Shown in pieces: positions 8,239 to 14,913 of a stretch of 28,921 bases of DNA; the stretch's first letter is position 1, and every line of letters starts with the position of its first letter. The position numbers and the translations under genes are program-made. The notes beneath the pieces are model-generated. The model was given only the letters and a program-made list of their open reading frames with translations, did no database searches and was not told the origin of the DNA. Source of the DNA: Treponema sp. UBA4326 (GTDB taxonomy: Bacteria > Spirochaetota > Spirochaetia > Treponematales > Treponemataceae); NCBI GenBank assembly GCA_002393835.1, contig DGTW01000192.1:1-28921 (forward strand), written 5' to 3'.

Positions 8239-9608
8239 TAAAACTTTTCAAGTCTTTTTCCGCCAGGCTTTCTCTCCGTTTCATGTTCGTCATGACAGGC
8301 TCAGTTCTGGTGATAATTTTTTCCTTCCTGCTTTTTTCCCGCTCACTTGCCTTCAAGGGGCAAACAATGGGACTTAAGCGGGCAGAAGAAACCGTCTTCA
8401 TTGCTTTTGAGGACTTATCCCATAAAGGTCACATAAACGGCGGCTCCCTTGGAAATCTCCCGGAAGTTCCATACTTTATGACCTACATAATTTACGACAC
8501 AGAAAGCAAAAACCTGCTGGCCACAAACGATCCCTTCCTTCCGCTCCTAAAAGATTCAGGCGGAAAGGCTCTGAAATACTTTGAAAAAGACTATTTTTTT
8601 GACGGTGACCTGAATATCCTTTATTTCGCAAAAACCCATATCGATGAGTACGGTGAATTCGTTGTGGCCGTAGCCCAAAATATGGATCACAACCCCAACG
8701 ATGACATTTTCAGGAAACTGCCGCTTGCCCTTTTGTGCCTTTCCCTGCCGATTTTGATTTTGTCCTATTTCATTTCATTCTTCATTACAAAGCGTACAAT
8801 TAAGCCCGTAATGAAAATCACGAAAGCCGCCCAGTCAATTACACTCGAAAATCTTTCGGATTTGCTTCCCCTGTCCGGCTACAACGACGAAATCGACGAG
8901 CTTTCCAAGACATTCAACGCTCTTTTTCTTCAGCTTAAGCGGGACTTTGACCGGGAACGCCAGTTTTCAAGTGATGTCTCCCACGAACTGAACACGCCAC
9001 TCACCGTAATTTCTGGTCAGGCGGGACTTCTTCTAAGGTGGGGCAAAAATGACCCAAAGCAGCTGGAAAAATCACTCAACGCCATTAAAACCGAAGCCGC
9101 GACCATGCACGCCATCATCGAAAACCTTCTGCAAATTTCCCGCATCGAAAGCGGAAGAATCAAGCCCAACATTGCGAAAGTAGAGCTGAAGCCGCTTTTT
9201 TCCTGGTTAGTCGAAGAATTTTCCGCAGTCGCCCCAAAGATGAAGATCGATGCCATTTGCGACAACATAAGTCTCAGCACGGACTCAGAAATGCTTCATC
9301 AAATTCTCACAGTCTTGATTTCAAACAGCGTAAAATACGCCGGCGACGATTGCCATGTCACACTCAAAGCCTTCAGCAAAAAAGGGAATGTCATAATCGA
9401 GCAAAGTGACGACGGACCGGGCTTCAGCAAGGAAAGCCTTCCCCACATTTTCGAGCGTTTTTACCGCGCCGACGAAGCCCATTCACGAAAAGTATCCGGC
9501 TCCGGCCTGGGCCTTGCAATCGCTCAAACTCTCTGCACCGCTTTAAACGCAAAAATCTCCGCACGAAACATCGAGCCGCACGGAGCCTGCTTTATGATAC
9601 AGTTTTAG
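8235..9608 (+). CDS. Membrane sensor histidine kinase (partner of the upstream regulator)
   Basis: A 457-residue protein. TM1 lies near residues 16-36, a periplasmic sensor region of about 125 residues follows, and TM2 is near 165-188. A HAMP linker (about 189-240) leads to a HisKA domain with H250 in SSDVSHELNTPL. The ATPase domain has an N-box (ISNSVKYA), G1 (DDGPGF), F-box (FERFYRAD) and G2 (GSGLGLAIA), so all catalytic boxes are intact. The periplasmic domain has no recognised fold. Its place after the beta-helix, barrel and Gly-rich genes suggests it senses an envelope or glycan cue and controls that cluster. Its last 20 codons also carry a minus-strand terminator hairpin, and a diverged second copy of this tail lies at 10639-10705. 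Confidence 0.95.
   Translation: MIKLFKSFSARLSLRFMFVMTGSVLVIIFSFLLFSRSLAFKGQTMGLKRAEETVFIAFEDLSHKGHINGGSLGNLPEVPYFMTYIIYDTESKNLLATNDPFLPLLKDSGGKALKYFEKDYFFDGDLNILYFAKTHIDEYGEFVVAVAQNMDHNPNDDIFRKLPLALLCLSLPILILSYFISFFITKRTIKPVMKITKAAQSITLENLSDLLPLSGYNDEIDELSKTFNALFLQLKRDFDRERQFSSDVSHELNTPLTVISGQAGLLLRWGKNDPKQLEKSLNAIKTEAATMHAIIENLLQISRIESGRIKPNIAKVELKPLFSWLVEEFSAVAPKMKIDAICDNISLSTDSEMLHQILTVLISNSVKYAGDDCHVTLKAFSKKGNVIIEQSDDGPGFSKESLPHIFERFYRADEAHSRKVSGSGLGLAIAQTLCTALNAKISARNIEPHGACFMIQF
9551..9585 (-). terminator. Minus-strand intrinsic terminator inside the kinase 3' end
   Basis: Read on the minus strand, CTCCGTGCG (9585-9577) pairs with CGTGCGGAG (9565-9557). The nine pairs include two G-U wobbles, the loop is 11 nt, and A plus five T follow. 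In plus-strand RNA the two wobbles become C-A mismatches, so the hairpin favours leftward transcripts. It sits downstream of the leftward Rpn-type gene and overlaps coding sequence of the kinase. Confidence 0.5.
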
Positions 9609-9641
9609 GAAAAAAGGGTCTTCGCCTCGTTTTTGAATGCC

Positions 9642-10511
9642 TTAAGCTTTCAAATTTTCAGCAATCTCCATAACTTGTTCCAATGGCAGTGACACAGCAT
9701 GAGAAATCTGCTCGATGGTTCCGAGATTCATTTTGAGTAAGTTTTTTGCATTTTCGATTTTAGTGCTTTCTTCGGTTTTCGCAGCTACCTCTGTACAGGC
9801 CATGTTATAGCCTTCGTTATAAGCCTCTTCTCTTGCTTCCTCTATTTCTTCACAAAACTGTTCCTTGAAAGTCATATACTGATTTCTCCATTCCAAATTT
9901 TTTTTTGCCAGAAAGACCTTTTCTTCAAGATGCTTTGTGAAATTGTCGTCTGCAGCCTTTCCCTTTAGGAAATTGAAAAAAGCTCTTTCTTCCACAGACT
10001 CTATTTTATCACAGTTTTCCGCATTAAAAAAGATTTTGAAGGCCCTATCATCAAGTTTTGTCTCTTTATCCTCGGTGCAGATGTTTTCAAAACTGTACAC
10101 AGGCAATCCTTTGCCGAACACATCCTGGAGACAGATGAATATGATATAAGTGTCTTTTAAATTCTTGTAGTTCACGCCAGAATTCAGGTTACTGACATCG
10201 ATGATTGACTGGTAATATCTGGCGCGTTTCGGCAGATTCTTTTTTCTGACAGTTTGTATCTCGATGTCAAAAATCTCATTCTCCGATTTCGTGTAGACAT
10301 CAAACCTCACACCTTTTGAAGAGATTGATTCCTGAAAAGTACGCTCAACCTGCGGTGGCTCAATATGATCAATCTCAATGTGAAGAAGCAGCTCCAGAAG
10401 ATGCTTGCAGAGGTCCGGATTACTCTCCATGACTTTGCAGAAAATGAAATTGTTAGCCAGCGTAAGTGAATCCCAATTTTCCTCCGCTGTATTCGTTGTA
10501 GCCTCAAACAC
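9642..10511 (-). CDS. Rpn-type PD-(D/E)XK nuclease family (putative transposase)
   Basis: A 289-residue protein with a GTG start at 10511 and GGAGGT six bases upstream. The N-terminal region (DSLTLANNFIFCKVM, LCKHLLELLL) and the core FDVYTKSENEIFDIEIQT match the PD-(D/E)XK nuclease family transposase group. The core holds D71 and the ExQ pair E84/Q86. RARYYQSIID follows near residues 96-105, as in those proteins. The C-terminal part (about 190-289) is helical, with a charged stretch rich in Glu. Relatives of Escherichia coli Rpn proteins are nucleases that promote recombination and are often numerous in Treponema genomes. The gene interrupts what seems to have been a convergent kinase/hsp20 junction and is flanked by two copies of the kinase tail. 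No terminal inverted repeats were seen, so self-mobility is unproven. Confidence 0.85.
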   Translation of the reverse strand: MFEATTNTAEENWDSLTLANNFIFCKVMESNPDLCKHLLELLLHIEIDHIEPPQVERTFQESISSKGVRFDVYTKSENEIFDIEIQTVRKKNLPKRARYYQSIIDVSNLNSGVNYKNLKDTYIIFICLQDVFGKGLPVYSFENICTEDKETKLDDRAFKIFFNAENCDKIESVEERAFFNFLKGKAADDNFTKHLEEKVFLAKKNLEWRNQYMTFKEQFCEEIEEAREEAYNEGYNMACTEVAAKTEESTKIENAKNLLKMNLGTIEQISHAVSLPLEQVMEIAENLKA

Positions 10512-10638
10512 TCTTACCTCCGTGTTTAATAATTTACTGAAAAAGCCTTAGCTCTTTCTCACTATATATAGCGAAAGAAATTCGGTTTTCGGCAACAAAT
10601 GGCAAAAATTTTTGAAAAAAAATTCTTTTTTCAGGATT

Positions 10639-10705
10639 TTAAACAAAAAAAATCTCCGCACGGAACAAAAATCCGCACGGAGCCTGCTTTACAATCGAAT
10701 TTTAA
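10639..10705 (+). pseudogene. Remnant of a histidine-kinase 3' end (second copy of the kinase tail)
   Basis: Reading 10649-10705 in frame gives KISARNKNPHGACFTIEF and a stop. The intact kinase ends KISARNIEPHGACFMIQF and a stop, so 14 of 18 residues agree. At DNA level about 53 of 67 bases match 9544-9609 by eye, including an exact 19-base block and allowing one single-base gap that breaks the upstream frame. Similarity stops just left of 10639. The remnant's stop lies 2 bp from the stop of hsp20. It now doubles as the hsp20 terminator. Confidence 0.75.
10645..10682 (-). terminator. Intrinsic terminator of hsp20
   Basis: On the minus strand CTCCGTGCGGA (10682-10672) pairs fully with TCCGTGCGGAG (10664-10654) through eleven pairs, two of them G-U. 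The 7-nt loop is followed by A and eight T. It lies about 25 bases after the hsp20 stop codon and is built from the kinase-tail remnant. Confidence 0.8.
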
Positions 10706-10707
10706 CC

Positions 10708-11157
10708 TTATGCGATGTTAATCTGAATCTTGCGTGGTGCAATCTCAGCTTTTCGCGGGATTCGGACAGTCAAGACACCGTTCTTGAATCCAGCAGTTAC
10801 GCCCTCAGCATCAATGTCTTTCGGCAATGTGAAGCTGCGGCGGAATGAAGTGCGGCGGCGCTCACGGAGAAGGAACTGTGGTTTTTCGGCCTCTTTTTTC
10901 TCCTCGTGTTTGTCGTGCTTCTCAGATTTGTCCTCAATCTGTTTGGTCTCAGTTTTCTCAGAAGCGATTGTCAAAACCCCTTCATTGAGCTCAAGGCTTA
11001 CATCTTTTTCAGTGCGTCCAGGAAGATCCATATCAAGGGTGTAAGCGTCCTTGCTTTCAGTTACATCAACATCCGGAACATTTGAGTTTGAGCAAAGTCC
11101 GTCGGTTCCATAAAAATCGTTGTTGAGCCAGTCGTTAAAAAGTGAAAGTGCGTTCAT
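10708..11157 (-). CDS. hsp20: Hsp20/alpha-crystallin small heat-shock protein
   Basis: A 149-residue protein. ATG 11157 is chosen because GGAGGAG precedes it. The frame stays open to 11226, but that position coincides with the predicted sigma-54 transcription start, so the longer form is unlikely. The N-terminus is short (LSLFNDWLNNDFYG). The alpha-crystallin domain runs from VPDVDVTESKDAYTL to VLTVRIPR, which contains the G-x-L-x-x-x-x-P motif. Between beta-strands there is a highly charged insert (KSEKHDKHEEKKEAEK) before RRTSFRRSFTLPKDID. The C-terminal anchoring motif is weak (RKIQINIA). Family members are ATP-independent holdases that keep unfolding proteins soluble. Control by sigma-54 is suggested by the promoter at 11235-11252. 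Confidence 0.93.
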   Translation of the reverse strand: MNALSLFNDWLNNDFYGTDGLCSNSNVPDVDVTESKDAYTLDMDLPGRTEKDVSLELNEGVLTIASEKTETKQIEDKSEKHDKHEEKKEAEKPQFLLRERRRTSFRRSFTLPKDIDAEGVTAGFKNGVLTVRIPRKAEIAPRKIQINIA

Positions 11158-11234
11158 AATGTTCTCCTCCCTGGTCCTGCCAGGTATTATTTGTAATTTA
11201 TTTTTGCCAGATTTTTTTTCTGACACTAAGTATT

Positions 11235-11252
11235 TAGCAAGAAGTGTGCCAA
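11235..11252 (-). promoter_or_regulatory. Sigma-54 (-24/-12) promoter for hsp20
   Basis: The minus-strand sequence TTGGCACACTTCTTGCTA fits the TGGCAC-N5-TTGC consensus. There are exactly ten bases between the invariant GG and GC. The predicted start is near 11225, giving a leader of about 68 nt that contains the GGAGGAG ribosome site. A sigma-54 activator ATPase is encoded at 22480, though nothing links the two directly. Confidence 0.78.
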
Positions 11253-11281
11253 CTTTTAGATAATGCAGAATTATTTCGGGA

Positions 11282-11391
11282 GGTCCCGCTTCGCGGTCGG
11301 GCTTTACGCCGTTCCGCGCTCCCGCGCTCCATTTCTGCGCTCACTCCGTTCGCTTCGGAACAGCTGACGCTGCAGCTCCAATCCCTACCTC
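11282..11391. repeat. GC-rich extragenic hairpin element
   Basis: In the 460-base gap between hsp20 and the next gene, this segment is much richer in G+C than its AT-rich flanks. It is packed with small palindromes: CCGC-ttc-GCGG at 11286-11296, GCGCTCCCGCGC, CCGTTCGCTTCGG and CAGCTGACGCTGCAGCT. One plus-strand frame stays open through it, but it has no plausible coding character. Its style resembles dispersed extragenic elements of Treponema; only one copy is in this window, so repetition cannot be shown here. Confidence 0.4.
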
Positions 11392-11431
11392 AGGTCATAA
11401 AGTACATCCTGTATCAAAATTTCTCATTAAA

Positions 11432-11494
11432 CTGTGTCAATTTTACACAGTGTGGTCAAAATGAAGCAAGAAAGTGGGTAAAATGCTGACACAG
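11432..11494. repeat. Short inverted-repeat unit (63 bp)
   Basis: CTGTGTCA at 11432-11439 and its exact complement TGACACAG at 11487-11494 bound a 63-bp AT-rich unit. Within its left end, ACTGTGT (11431-11437) also pairs with ACACAGT (11445-11451), forming a 7-bp stem with a 7-nt loop. It could be an operator or a miniature element remnant. No target-site duplication is evident. Confidence 0.3.
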
Positions 11495-11594
11495 GTATAT
11501 CTGAAAGCTATTTCCATTCCTTTTTTTTCAGAACGGTCTGTTCCCTGAGCGAAGTCAAATGGGACTCGTGGGCACGCCCGGAAATCTCATAATC

Positions 11595-11624
11595 AGCCCT
11601 TCCGTTTTTGGATGGGCTTTTTTT
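11595..11624 (+). terminator. Orphan intrinsic terminator or attenuator upstream of the 11689 gene
   Basis: AGCCC-T-TCC (11595-11603), loop GTTTTT, then GGA-T-GGGCT (11610-11618) with a single T-T mismatch, running into seven T (11618-11624). No plus-strand gene lies within 1.9 kb upstream, so it either ends an unannotated RNA or shields the membrane-protein gene downstream. Confidence 0.55.
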
Positions 11625-11640
11625 GACATTTTCCTTTACT

Positions 11641-11669
11641 TTGACCATCCTTAATGCTAAAATTATCTT
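11641..11669 (+). promoter_or_regulatory. Sigma-70-type promoter for the YwaF-like gene
   Basis: TTGACC (11641-11646), 17-base spacer, TATCTT (11664-11669). The start would be near 11676, immediately before the GGAG ribosome site and 13 bases before ATG 11689. It follows the orphan terminator directly. Confidence 0.45.
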
Positions 11670-11688
11670 AAATCTTGGAGAAAAGGAA

Positions 11689-12519
11689 ATGTTCTCAGTT
11701 GGGCATTTAATCTGGATTGCTGTTTCATTTTTTTTGACTGTCTCTTCTCTAATTCTGCTTATAAAAACAAAACCATCTATGAGTGCTCTCTTAAAAGTCG
11801 CTCTTGGAATTGCCGTTTTTTCCGAAATCATAAAATATTTTTCCTCAGTGCAGATTCTTCCTCTGGTTGATTCCGTCCTCACTCAGGTTAACGGAAAGCC
11901 GGAACTTGCTTATAAAAGCCTCGGGCTATATACGCCGGTTATTGCCCCCGAGCACCTGCCTTTTGAGCTTTGCTCAATCCAGATTTTTTTCATCGCTTTC
12001 TGTAATTTTTCAAAAAATGAAGGCCTCAGGCACTGGCTCTATGCCATCATGTTTCCGACTGGAACAATTGGTGCCTTGATTGCAATTCCCATGGCTACGA
12101 TTGCAGGAGAGTTCAACACGATTGCTGATTATTTTACAAATGTCAGGGTTTACCAGTTTTTTATTTACCATGCCCTGCTGGCCTCGTTCAGCATATATCT
12201 GGCTCTCAACAAAGAATGTGGCCTTTCGCTTCCTGACTTAAAAAAGGCTCTTTCAGGCATTCTGCTTCTTGATATTCCTTCTTTTTATATGAATTCCCTG
12301 CTCATGCCCATTGCCTATCAGCAGAATCAGCCTGTGGGTGTCTATCACTGGGTTAATTTTTTCTCTTCTTATGTAAATCCCCTGGGGCTGGTTTTGACGG
12401 AAAAGTGGCAGTGGATGCTTTACCTGCTAGTCCGGGCTACGCTTACAGTCGGTCTTGTTTCCCTTTTATATCTTTGTTTTTTCAGGAGGCACAAGCCTGC
12501 CCTGCAAAAGGAGGCATGA
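11689..12519 (+). CDS. YwaF/TMEM164-like polytopic membrane protein
   Basis: A 276-residue integral membrane protein. ATG 11689 follows GGAG and AAAGGA; the frame is open upstream to 11608, but that part covers the terminator and promoter. About seven hydrophobic helices are visible. The motif PFELCSIQIFF after the second helix and FPTGTIGALIAIPMAT in the middle match the YwaF (TIGR02206) group related to eukaryotic TMEM164. TMEM164 has been described as an acyltransferase acting on ether lipids. The bacterial members are uncharacterised, so enzymatic activity here is speculation. The stop codon overlaps the first hairpin of the structured spacer downstream, and the next gene is also a membrane protein. 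Confidence 0.65.
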   Translation: MFSVGHLIWIAVSFFLTVSSLILLIKTKPSMSALLKVALGIAVFSEIIKYFSSVQILPLVDSVLTQVNGKPELAYKSLGLYTPVIAPEHLPFELCSIQIFFIAFCNFSKNEGLRHWLYAIMFPTGTIGALIAIPMATIAGEFNTIADYFTNVRVYQFFIYHALLASFSIYLALNKECGLSLPDLKKALSGILLLDIPSFYMNSLLMPIAYQQNQPVGVYHWVNFFSSYVNPLGLVLTEKWQWMLYLLVRATLTVGLVSLLYLCFFRRHKPALQKEA

Positions 12520-12621
12520 TAAAATTACATCCCTGTAATTTTATCACGGCCAAGTTTTCGCCGTTGACGAAAACTTGCAGATTCGTTGCTTCCATGCAAG
12601 ACCGCCTAACGCGGTGTTTTT
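12518..12621 (+). other. Row of hairpins between two membrane-protein genes
   Basis: There are three clear stem-loops in sequence. GATAAAATTACA (12518-12529) pairs perfectly with 12534-12545 around a TCCC loop. CAAGTTTTCG (12551-12560) pairs perfectly with 12568-12577. ACCGC (12601-12605) pairs with GCGGT (12611-12615), followed by GTTTTT. A weak TTGC/GCAA stem lies between the second and third. The last one could be a leaky terminator. The first begins in the stop codon of the upstream gene. This may be a processing or attenuation region, or a dispersed extragenic element. Confidence 0.5.
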
Positions 12622-12635
12622 AAAGGAGGGAAAAA

Positions 12636-13349
12636 ATGAATATTGATCAGGTCATCGCTGGTTTTGACAGGCGTTACAGGACAAAAAAAATCCTCAACAT
12701 CGCCATTTCTGCTCTCATTGTCCTCTGCGGGATTTTTTCGGTTTACTTCATCTTCAAGTTCGACAAGGAAGGTCTGCTTACCTTCAGATGGATGACCGTA
12801 GACGGAACAATCTTCACCACAATCCTGACAAGTGCCTTTATCATAATCAACATAATCGAAATTACCCGCAAGACTGAGCTGACCCGCTCCCTGGTCTATT
12901 TTATCCGTCTTTCAAGCTCTGTGGCAGAAAGTCTTATTTTAATCGTAGTTTTGCTCAGTCAGCTTCCATTCTTCAGTCAGCATATGCACATCCTTCGAAT
13001 CGACATGTTTTTTATGCATCTTTTGATTCCTCTTTTGACAATCCTTTCATTTGTTTTGAATGACTCTCCGCTCGGCCTTTTGAGCTTCCGCCAGCTCTGG
13101 AATGGAACGGCTTTCGTAACGGTTTATGCGGCAATCATAATCGCCCTGATTCAGGGAAATGTAATCGCCGGCGACAAAATTCCCTACTTTTTCCTTGATT
13201 TTGACAACATGCCGCTTTTAATGATAATTCTCGGCTTTATTTTTATTTACGCTATTTCTTTCGGGATGGCAAAACTCCTGGTCTTTTTTAACCGAAGATA
13301 CTACTGGATGTGGTTCAGGCTGACATCAAAAAAAAGCAGGGCTGAATAA
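12636..13349 (+). CDS. Polytopic membrane protein, possibly Pr6Pr/FAR-17a-like
   Basis: A 237-residue protein starting at ATG 12636, with AAAGGAGGG upstream. About six hydrophobic helices are predicted, at roughly residues 20-40, 58-78, 92-112, 125-145, 160-180 and 195-220. The stretch FMHLLIPLLTILSFVL in the fourth helix and IPYFFLDFDNMP in a late loop recall the Pr6Pr / FAR-17a-AIG1-like membrane family, where a His in H-x-x-x-P and a Y-x-F-L-D motif recur. In eukaryotes some members are fatty-acid-ester hydrolases. The bacterial ones are uncharacterised and the match is by eye. The C-terminus is a short basic cytoplasmic tail. Confidence 0.5.
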   Translation: MNIDQVIAGFDRRYRTKKILNIAISALIVLCGIFSVYFIFKFDKEGLLTFRWMTVDGTIFTTILTSAFIIINIIEITRKTELTRSLVYFIRLSSSVAESLILIVVLLSQLPFFSQHMHILRIDMFFMHLLIPLLTILSFVLNDSPLGLLSFRQLWNGTAFVTVYAAIIIALIQGNVIAGDKIPYFFLDFDNMPLLMIILGFIFIYAISFGMAKLLVFFNRRYYWMWFRLTSKKSRAE

Positions 13350-13385
13350 AAGAAAATTCTAATCTTTTCTTTGTAATCTCACTCT

Positions 13386-13414
13386 TTGCTTTTTCATCAT
13401 TTTTTTAGTATCTT
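13386..13414 (+). promoter_or_regulatory. Possible leaderless promoter for the 13421 gene
   Basis: TTGCTT (13386-13391), 17-base spacer, TATCTT (13409-13414), then six bases to the GTG at 13421. The -35 is weak (three matches). No Shine-Dalgarno precedes the start codon. Confidence 0.3.
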
Positions 13415-13420
13415 TATATC

Positions 13421-14869
13421 GTGAGTGTTTCAATAGAAAACTTTTTGACTAATTTTCTCAGAACTTATCCGATGCCTTTTTCAGCAAAGGAACTTCTCGT
13501 CATGCTCTGCGGTCTGGGGCATAAAATTTCGCTCGAAGAACTTAAGGATTTCCTCGACAATGACCCGAGAGCTTTTGCCCTGCAGAAAAAAATGTACATC
13601 ACCAGGGCAGCGGCCTTTACCGGGCAGCTTTTCAGTTTTGTTCCGACCCAGCAGGAAATTGAGCAGAAAGTCTTTGTTCCGGGCGACAGGTGTATGCCCT
13701 TCGTTGACCTGGATGTTCTTTCCTACTCCCTGGACTTTGAATTTCTGGGACAATCCCTTCCCAAAAAACTTTTCTCAACAGACTGCAATACGGCCAGAGA
13801 CATGTTCTGTCTCTATGGCGATGAATTTTCCGCCCAATACATCAGCTCAGACCCTGCCTGCAAGGATTTGCACATAGCCGAAAAAGGCTTCGAATTGCCG
13901 CTAAAGCTCAGCCTAACCGGCATTTCCATGGAGCCGATTTTTGACAAGATTGATTTCAAATACGGCGACAGGATTTTATGCCGGGTCTATGACTGGGACA
14001 AGGGAATAATCGAAATCATTCCAGTCCTTACGCACAAACTCAATCCTTTTCAAATTAACGCCGAGGACTTTGAGCGCCACAAATGGTATGACACTCTGGA
14101 AAATGCCTTAATCGAAAGTTTTGACCGCATGGGTCCTTGTTCTTCAATCGAAGAGCAGCTTGCAAATGTCTTTTACGAGCATCGAAGTGAACTTTGCGTG
14201 CCAAACTGCGGCTCCATCCACGAATTCTTAGACATCTCAAAAAAAGTTGATTTGGAACTTTTCGGAGTGGAAACCCGCTTCTGGTTCAAAGGTCAGGATG
14301 TTCCTGCCGTGGGAAAATGGAATGCTGACTTATATGAAGGCGACGATCGGGCAATTCCTTTCTTTGCCCTTCCAGATTTTGTGATTGACTGCTATCTCAA
14401 AGACCAGATGTACGAGAAAAAAGACAACCTCAATGAGATATTCGAAAAAATAATTCCAAGCCAGCTGGACATTTCTAAAGAAGAGAAAGAATTGCTCAGA
14501 TTGCAAATCGTCAATAGAAATGCTATACTTCGCAAAAAGTATAATTGGTTTGCAGATTTTGCGAACGGTTCCCTCCGTCATCGTGCCCTCGCCCTCTTCA
14601 CAGAAGTAGGTTCGCTTGTTTGTGAACTCGATTGCGATAACAAGGAGCTGGATCAGCTTCCTCAGCAGGAACTTGTCACATTGTCACAGCTCTATACTCA
14701 TGTTTCGCACATTCTCGAGATTCTTTCAGACGACAACGATTGCGAAGAAGAAGAGGCCTGTGCCATGGAGCTTTCCCTTGAAGGCATGGAAATGAACTTT
14801 GAGGACATAAAACCGCTTCTGATTTCTGCCTTGGACAAAGTTAAGAAAAACAGATTCAATGTCATCTAG
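13421..14869 (+). CDS. Unrecognised large cytoplasmic protein
   Basis: A 482-residue protein beginning with GTG at 13421; no ribosome site is visible, and a possible -10 box lies six bases upstream. I do not recognise a family. It has no signal peptide or membrane segment. The N-terminal 60 residues (FLRTYPMPFSAKELLVMLCGL, then a helical LEELKDFLDNDPRAF) look like a small winged-helix-style module. The middle region (about 155-205) is a beta-rich domain including LSLTGISMEPIFDKID and YGDRILCRVYDW. The C-terminal third is helical and acidic, with an EEEEAC stretch. The gene stands before transketolase with a 44-base gap that holds a strong ribosome site for the latter. No function is proposed. 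Confidence 0.75.
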   Translation: MSVSIENFLTNFLRTYPMPFSAKELLVMLCGLGHKISLEELKDFLDNDPRAFALQKKMYITRAAAFTGQLFSFVPTQQEIEQKVFVPGDRCMPFVDLDVLSYSLDFEFLGQSLPKKLFSTDCNTARDMFCLYGDEFSAQYISSDPACKDLHIAEKGFELPLKLSLTGISMEPIFDKIDFKYGDRILCRVYDWDKGIIEIIPVLTHKLNPFQINAEDFERHKWYDTLENALIESFDRMGPCSSIEEQLANVFYEHRSELCVPNCGSIHEFLDISKKVDLELFGVETRFWFKGQDVPAVGKWNADLYEGDDRAIPFFALPDFVIDCYLKDQMYEKKDNLNEIFEKIIPSQLDISKEEKELLRLQIVNRNAILRKKYNWFADFANGSLRHRALALFTEVGSLVCELDCDNKELDQLPQQELVTLSQLYTHVSHILEILSDDNDCEEEEACAMELSLEGMEMNFEDIKPLLISALDKVKKNRFNVI

Positions 14870-14913
14870 CAAATTGCAGGTGGCTAATGATATTTTTAAA
14901 GGAGGGTTTTTAT

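Noticed and set aside
9642..10511. An intact insertion sequence built on the Rpn-type gene.
   Set aside because: No terminal inverted repeats or short target duplication flank it; only the diverged kinase-tail copies do.
10557..10584. Near-palindrome around CTATATATAG upstream of the Rpn gene as a special operator.
   Set aside because: AT-rich palindromes of this size are common near promoters. It may simply hold the -10 box of the Rpn gene; no second copy or partner was found.
11157..11226. A longer hsp20 protein starting at the upstream in-frame ATG 11226.
   Set aside because: It lies at the predicted sigma-54 start site and lacks a ribosome site, while ATG 11157 has GGAGGAG and gives a normal family length.
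11244..11489. An 81-codon plus-strand frame in the intergenic region beside hsp20.
   Set aside because: It has no ribosome site, runs through a GC-rich palindromic element and has Arg/Leu/Ser-heavy composition typical of a non-coding frame.
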